Source: DASSUW01 sp963835525
GTDB taxonomy: Bacteria; Actinomycetota; Thermoleophilia; Solirubrobacterales; Solirubrobacteraceae
Length of the DNA: 64,000 nucleotides
Assembly: GCA_963835525.1 (NCBI GenBank)
Contig: CAWIFM010000003.1
Location: 992,001-1,056,000, forward strand
Direction: 5' to 3'
Part shown: positions 61,007 to 64,000 of the stretch, one piece after another
Layout: every line of letters begins with the position of its first letter
How positions within the stretch are numbered: the first letter of the stretch is position 1
Program-made: the position numbers and the translations under genes
The notes under the pieces: model-generated
The model's input: only the letters and a program-made list of their open reading frames with translations
The model's database searches: none
Told to the model about the DNA's origin: nothing

Positions 61007-61012
61007 GATACT
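61007..61012 (+). promoter_or_regulatory. -10 element (GATACT) for a leaderless mRNA of the DedA fusion gene
   Basis: GATACT ends six bases before the ATG at 61019, and no Shine-Dalgarno sequence lies before that start. Confidence 0.45.
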
Positions 61013-61018
61013 CGACGT

Positions 61019-62785
61019 ATGCCCGTCGAGGACCTCACGCTCCCCTCGCTCGACCTCCGCGCATTGGCGCGCCGGGCCGCTGTGCCCGCCGCTGCCGCCA
61101 TCGCGCTGGTCGCGGCGGTGATGCTCCTCGGCGGGCCGTTGCACACGCTCACCGACGCCGTCCGCCGCGCGGTCGACGCCGATCCCGTGTGGGTCCTGGC
61201 CGCCGCCGTCTTCGAGCTGCTCTCCTTCGGCGGCTACATCCTGCTGCTGTGGCTGGTCGGCAGCCGCGCCTCGTCGCGGCTGGGCCTGCGCGAGAGCACC
61301 GAGATCACGCTCGGCGGCGCCGCCGCCACGCGGCTGCTGCCGACGGCGGGCGTCGGCGGCGCGGCCATGACGCTGTGGGCGCTGCGGCGCTCCGGGCTCG
61401 GCACGCGCGGGGCCGCCTCGACGCTGCTGACCTTCCTGGTCATCGTCTACGCGGTCTTCCTCGGCGCGATCGCGCTGGCCGGCTCGGCGCTCGCGATCCA
61501 CGGCGAGGGCCCGTTCGTGCTCACGGCCGTGCCCGCGGCCCTGGCGACGCTCGCCATGGCGCTGGCCGTGGCCGCCGCCGTCTGGACGCCGACCGAGGGC
61601 ACCGGCCGCCTGCGCACCGCCGGCGTCGTGCTCGGCGGCTCGGTGCGCGGCGCGATCGGGCACGTGCGCTCGGCCGACCCGCGGCTGCTGGGCGCCTTCG
61701 CCTGGTGGGGCTTCGACATGGCCGTCCTCTACGGGATGCTGAACGCGTTCGGCCACGCGCCGCCGTTCGCCATCGTCGTGGTCGCCTACTTCATCGGCCA
61801 GGTCGCCAACACGGTCCCCGTCCCCGGCGCCGCGAGCGGCGGCCTGGTGGGAGTGCTGCTGGCCTTCGGCGTGTCGGCCGACCTGGCGATCGTCGCCGTG
61901 CTCGCCTACCGCGCCGTGGCGATCTGGATCCCGGCGCCGATCGGGCTCGTCGCGCTCAGCAAGCTGCGCCGCACGATGGCGCGCTGGGCGCGCGAGGACG
62001 CCGTGGACGAGGAGCCCGCGGTCGAGGTCGTGCGCGCACCGTCCGCGCGAGCCGCGGCCGGTGCTGGTCCCGGCGGCGGCATGACCCGCCGGCCACCGGC
62101 GGCGCTGCTCGCCGTCGCCTTCGTGGCCGCGCTCGGCTTCGCGCTCACGACGACGGGCGTCATCCCGGTCCCCGACCTCGACGAGGCGCTCACGGACCTC
62201 TCGGACACGCTCGGCACGTGGACCTACGGGCTGGTCGCCGCGCTCGCCTTCCTGGAGACCGGCGCCTTCGTCGGGCTGGTCGCTCCGGGCGAGACCGCGG
62301 TGGTGCTCGGCGGCGTGGTCGCCGCCCAGGGCGACGTCTCCCTGCCGCTGATGCTGCTGCTGGTCTGGCTGGCCGCCGCGGCCGGCGACCTGGCGAGCTT
62401 CGTGCTCGGCCGCAGGCTCGGCCGCCGCTTCCTGGTCTCGCACGGGCCGCGGATCGGCGTCACCGCGCCGCGGCTGGCGCGCGTCGACGGCTTCTTCGAG
62501 CGCCACGGCGCGAAGGCGATCCTCGTCGGCCGCTTCGTCGGCATCGTGCGGGCCGTGGCGCCGTTCCTGGCCGGCGCGTCGGGCATGCGCCTGCGCACGT
62601 TCCTGCCGTGGAGCCTGCTCGGCACCGCCGCGTGGGCGGCGACCTTCACGCTGGTCGGCTACGTCTTCCACGCCTCCTTCAGCGCCGCGGCCGACTATGT
62701 GGCGCACGGCGCCTTCGGCCTCGCGGTGCTCGCCGCGCTCGCGCTCGCATGGCGGGCGCATCGTTTGCAACGATCCCTGGCGTGA
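61019..62785 (+). CDS. Fusion of a lysylphosphatidylglycerol-synthase-like membrane domain with a DedA domain
   Basis: 588 residues. Residues ~1-340 are a many-helix UPF0104/LPG-synthase-type membrane domain (GGYILLLWLVGSRASSRLGL, AAATRLLPTAGVGGAAM, AYFIGQVANTVPVPGAASGG). After a linker with a Gly/Ala-rich part, the last ~210 are a DedA/SNARE-associated domain (LAFLETGAFVGLVAPGETAVV, GDLASFVLGRRLGRRFL, VGRFVGIVRAVAPFLAGASGM), including the conserved Arg. Both halves are linked with lipid movement or flipping (DedA proteins recycle undecaprenyl phosphate or phosphatidylethanolamine). It is divergent from the formate dehydrogenase operon; the stop overlaps the next gene (GTGA). Confidence 0.88.
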   Translation: MPVEDLTLPSLDLRALARRAAVPAAAAIALVAAVMLLGGPLHTLTDAVRRAVDADPVWVLAAAVFELLSFGGYILLLWLVGSRASSRLGLRESTEITLGGAAATRLLPTAGVGGAAMTLWALRRSGLGTRGAASTLLTFLVIVYAVFLGAIALAGSALAIHGEGPFVLTAVPAALATLAMALAVAAAVWTPTEGTGRLRTAGVVLGGSVRGAIGHVRSADPRLLGAFAWWGFDMAVLYGMLNAFGHAPPFAIVVVAYFIGQVANTVPVPGAASGGLVGVLLAFGVSADLAIVAVLAYRAVAIWIPAPIGLVALSKLRRTMARWAREDAVDEEPAVEVVRAPSARAAAGAGPGGGMTRRPPAALLAVAFVAALGFALTTTGVIPVPDLDEALTDLSDTLGTWTYGLVAALAFLETGAFVGLVAPGETAVVLGGVVAAQGDVSLPLMLLLVWLAAAAGDLASFVLGRRLGRRFLVSHGPRIGVTAPRLARVDGFFERHGAKAILVGRFVGIVRAVAPFLAGASGMRLRTFLPWSLLGTAAWAATFTLVGYVFHASFSAAADYVAHGAFGLAVLAALALAWRAHRLQRSLA

Positions 62786-64000
62786 CGACGCCCGCCGACC
62801 TCGCCCGCGACTCCGACGAGCGGGGCGAGGAGATCGTCGGCGTGCTGGCCGATGCCTTCGGCGACCTCATCGAGGCCGACGAGCGGGCCTTCCGCCACAA
62901 GTTCCGCAAGATGGCGGCGTCGCCGTTCGCCTTTTACCGCGGCAGCGCGCCGCTCTTCTACGCCGACGTGGCGCGGCTGGAGGACCCGTGGGCGGACGAG
63001 CGCACGAGCCGGGTCTGGATCCAGGGCGACCTGCATGCCGAGAACTTCGGCACCTACATGGATTCGGCCGGGATCCTCGTATTCGACGTCAACGACTTCG
63101 ACGAGGCCTACCTCGGGCACTTCACCTGGGACCTGCGGCGGATGGCCGCTTCGCTGGCCCTGCTCGGCTTCGCCAAGGCGCTGTCCGACGAGGCGATCGA
63201 GCGGATGATCGAGACCTACGGCCGCGCGTACCTGGAGCAGGTCCGGGCGTTCGCAACCGGCGAGCGCGACAGCGAGTACCGGCTCACTCTGGAGAACACC
63301 GACGGCATCCTGCACTCGGTCCTGCTCAGCGCGCGGCTTGAGACGCGCCTGGGGCTGCTCGACGCGGCCACGTCCGTCGAGGGCGCCGAGCGCCACTTCT
63401 CCGCGGGCGCCGGCGTGCGGCGCCTGGACGACGACGAGCGGTCGGAGGTCGAGCAGGCGTACGAGGCCTACCTGGAGACGATCCCCGACGTCAAGCGCCA
63501 GCACAGCGTGTCCTACGCGGTCAAGGACGTCATCGGGCGCGCCGGGTTCGGCATCGGCTCGGCCGGCCTGCCCGCCTACAGCCTCCTTGTGGAGGGCCGC
63601 ACGCAGGCGCTGGAGAACGACGTCGTGCTCTCGATGAAGCAGGGCAACGTGGCGGCGTCGTCGCGCGTGGTCGACCACGCGGCGGCCGCGGACTACTTCG
63701 AGCATCCCGGGCACCGGACGGCGGTCTCGCAGCGCGCGCTGCAGGCGCACGCCGACCCGTGGCTCGGCTGGTGCGAGCTGCGCGGGGTCGGCCAGGTGGT
63801 CAAGGAGGTATCGCCCTACGAGGCCGACATCGACTGGGGCCAGGTGTCCGACCTCGACGAGATCCTGGAACTGCTCCAGTACCTCGGGCAGGCGACAGCC
63901 AAGGTGCACTGCGTGTCCGACGCGGGGTCCGAGCAGGAGCTCGTGGACTTCCAGACCGAGGAGGCGATCATGGCGGTGGCCGAAGGCAGCGAGGACGAGT
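62782..64000 (+). CDS. DUF2252 family protein (partial)
   Basis: At least 406 residues from the GTG; the gene runs off the right edge. The DUF2252 pattern is clear: KFRKMAASPFAFYRGSAPLF, WIQGDLHAENFGTY (kinase-like DLHxxN), DVNDFDEAYLGHFTWDLRRM, RAGFGIGSAGLPAYSLLVEG and VVLSMKQGNVAASS. These motifs look like an aminoglycoside-phosphotransferase-type fold, but no reaction is established. It starts in the stop of the DedA fusion gene (GTGA). Confidence 0.9.
   Translation, partial: MTTPADLARDSDERGEEIVGVLADAFGDLIEADERAFRHKFRKMAASPFAFYRGSAPLFYADVARLEDPWADERTSRVWIQGDLHAENFGTYMDSAGILVFDVNDFDEAYLGHFTWDLRRMAASLALLGFAKALSDEAIERMIETYGRAYLEQVRAFATGERDSEYRLTLENTDGILHSVLLSARLETRLGLLDAATSVEGAERHFSAGAGVRRLDDDERSEVEQAYEAYLETIPDVKRQHSVSYAVKDVIGRAGFGIGSAGLPAYSLLVEGRTQALENDVVLSMKQGNVAASSRVVDHAAAADYFEHPGHRTAVSQRALQAHADPWLGWCELRGVGQVVKEVSPYEADIDWGQVSDLDEILELLQYLGQATAKVHCVSDAGSEQELVDFQTEEAIMAVAEGSEDE

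Overview
The window is GC-rich (roughly 70% or more), gene-dense chromosomal DNA with almost no intergenic space. Many genes overlap by 4 bases (ATGA, GTGA, TTGA and even CTGA), GTG starts are common, and several genes look leaderless, with a -10 hexamer ending six bases before the start codon. Gene content (large LuxR/ATPase regulators, DyP peroxidase, MbcA/RES toxin-antitoxin, dodecin, GlgC, M1 and M14 secreted peptidases) suggests an actinomycete. The secreted proteins and the glycine-rich sigma factor look most like class Thermoleophilia (Solirubrobacter/Conexibacter relatives). That placement is an inference from protein style, not a search. I saw no rRNA, tRNA, phage, transposase or CRISPR array.

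Layout. 1-4271: an ECF sigma factor with a zinc-finger tail cut by the left edge, a secreted esterase, an acetyltransferase, a cupin and a GlgC-like enzyme, then a 275 bp repeat with matching inverted ends. 4272-14403: malic enzyme; an NfeD/SPFH/secreted carboxypeptidase operon; an SGNH hydrolase; a glycosyltransferase; a ROK kinase with a DUF457-like membrane protein; two secreted proteins. 14477-22168: glyoxalase; DyP peroxidase with two paralogous partners; a secreted M1 peptidase; an ECF sigma factor next to a large secreted protein. 22217-22387 holds short palindromic repeats. 22394-39728: two very large LuxR-type ATPases frame oxidoreductase and PLP-enzyme genes, a 1040-residue patatin-like membrane protein, dodecin, a cyclase/ThDP-enzyme operon and an EamA transporter. 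40161-48494: a probable nine-gene operon coding for an S66 peptidase, an M20 hydrolase, a creatininase-like amidase and a complete dipeptide-type ABC importer. 48530-56081: a frameshifted aldehyde dehydrogenase, a four-gene SUMF1/MIP18/amidohydrolase/cupin cluster, a calcium-repeat secreted protein and a RES/MbcA toxin-antitoxin pair. 56085-60885: a formate dehydrogenase operon. 61019-64000: a lipid-synthase-like/DedA fusion and a DUF2252 protein cut by the right edge.

The most striking system is the formate dehydrogenase. Its catalytic subunit has an in-frame TGA exactly where selenocysteine sits in known enzymes, followed 12 bases later by a 7 bp hairpin with a GGUCU loop like the Escherichia coli fdhF SECIS. 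The catalytic chain also lacks the N-terminal iron-sulfur part of FdsA-type enzymes. That part is encoded separately, two genes downstream, after a fused NuoE-NuoF diaphorase subunit. Together the three proteins would form a soluble NAD-linked selenium formate dehydrogenase.

Other points worth a look are a small dispersed repeat with 24 matching end bases that supplies the last residues of an ABC ATPase, three apparent CTG starts in CTGA stop/start overlaps, and an operator-like box at exactly the same distance upstream of two secreted-protein genes.
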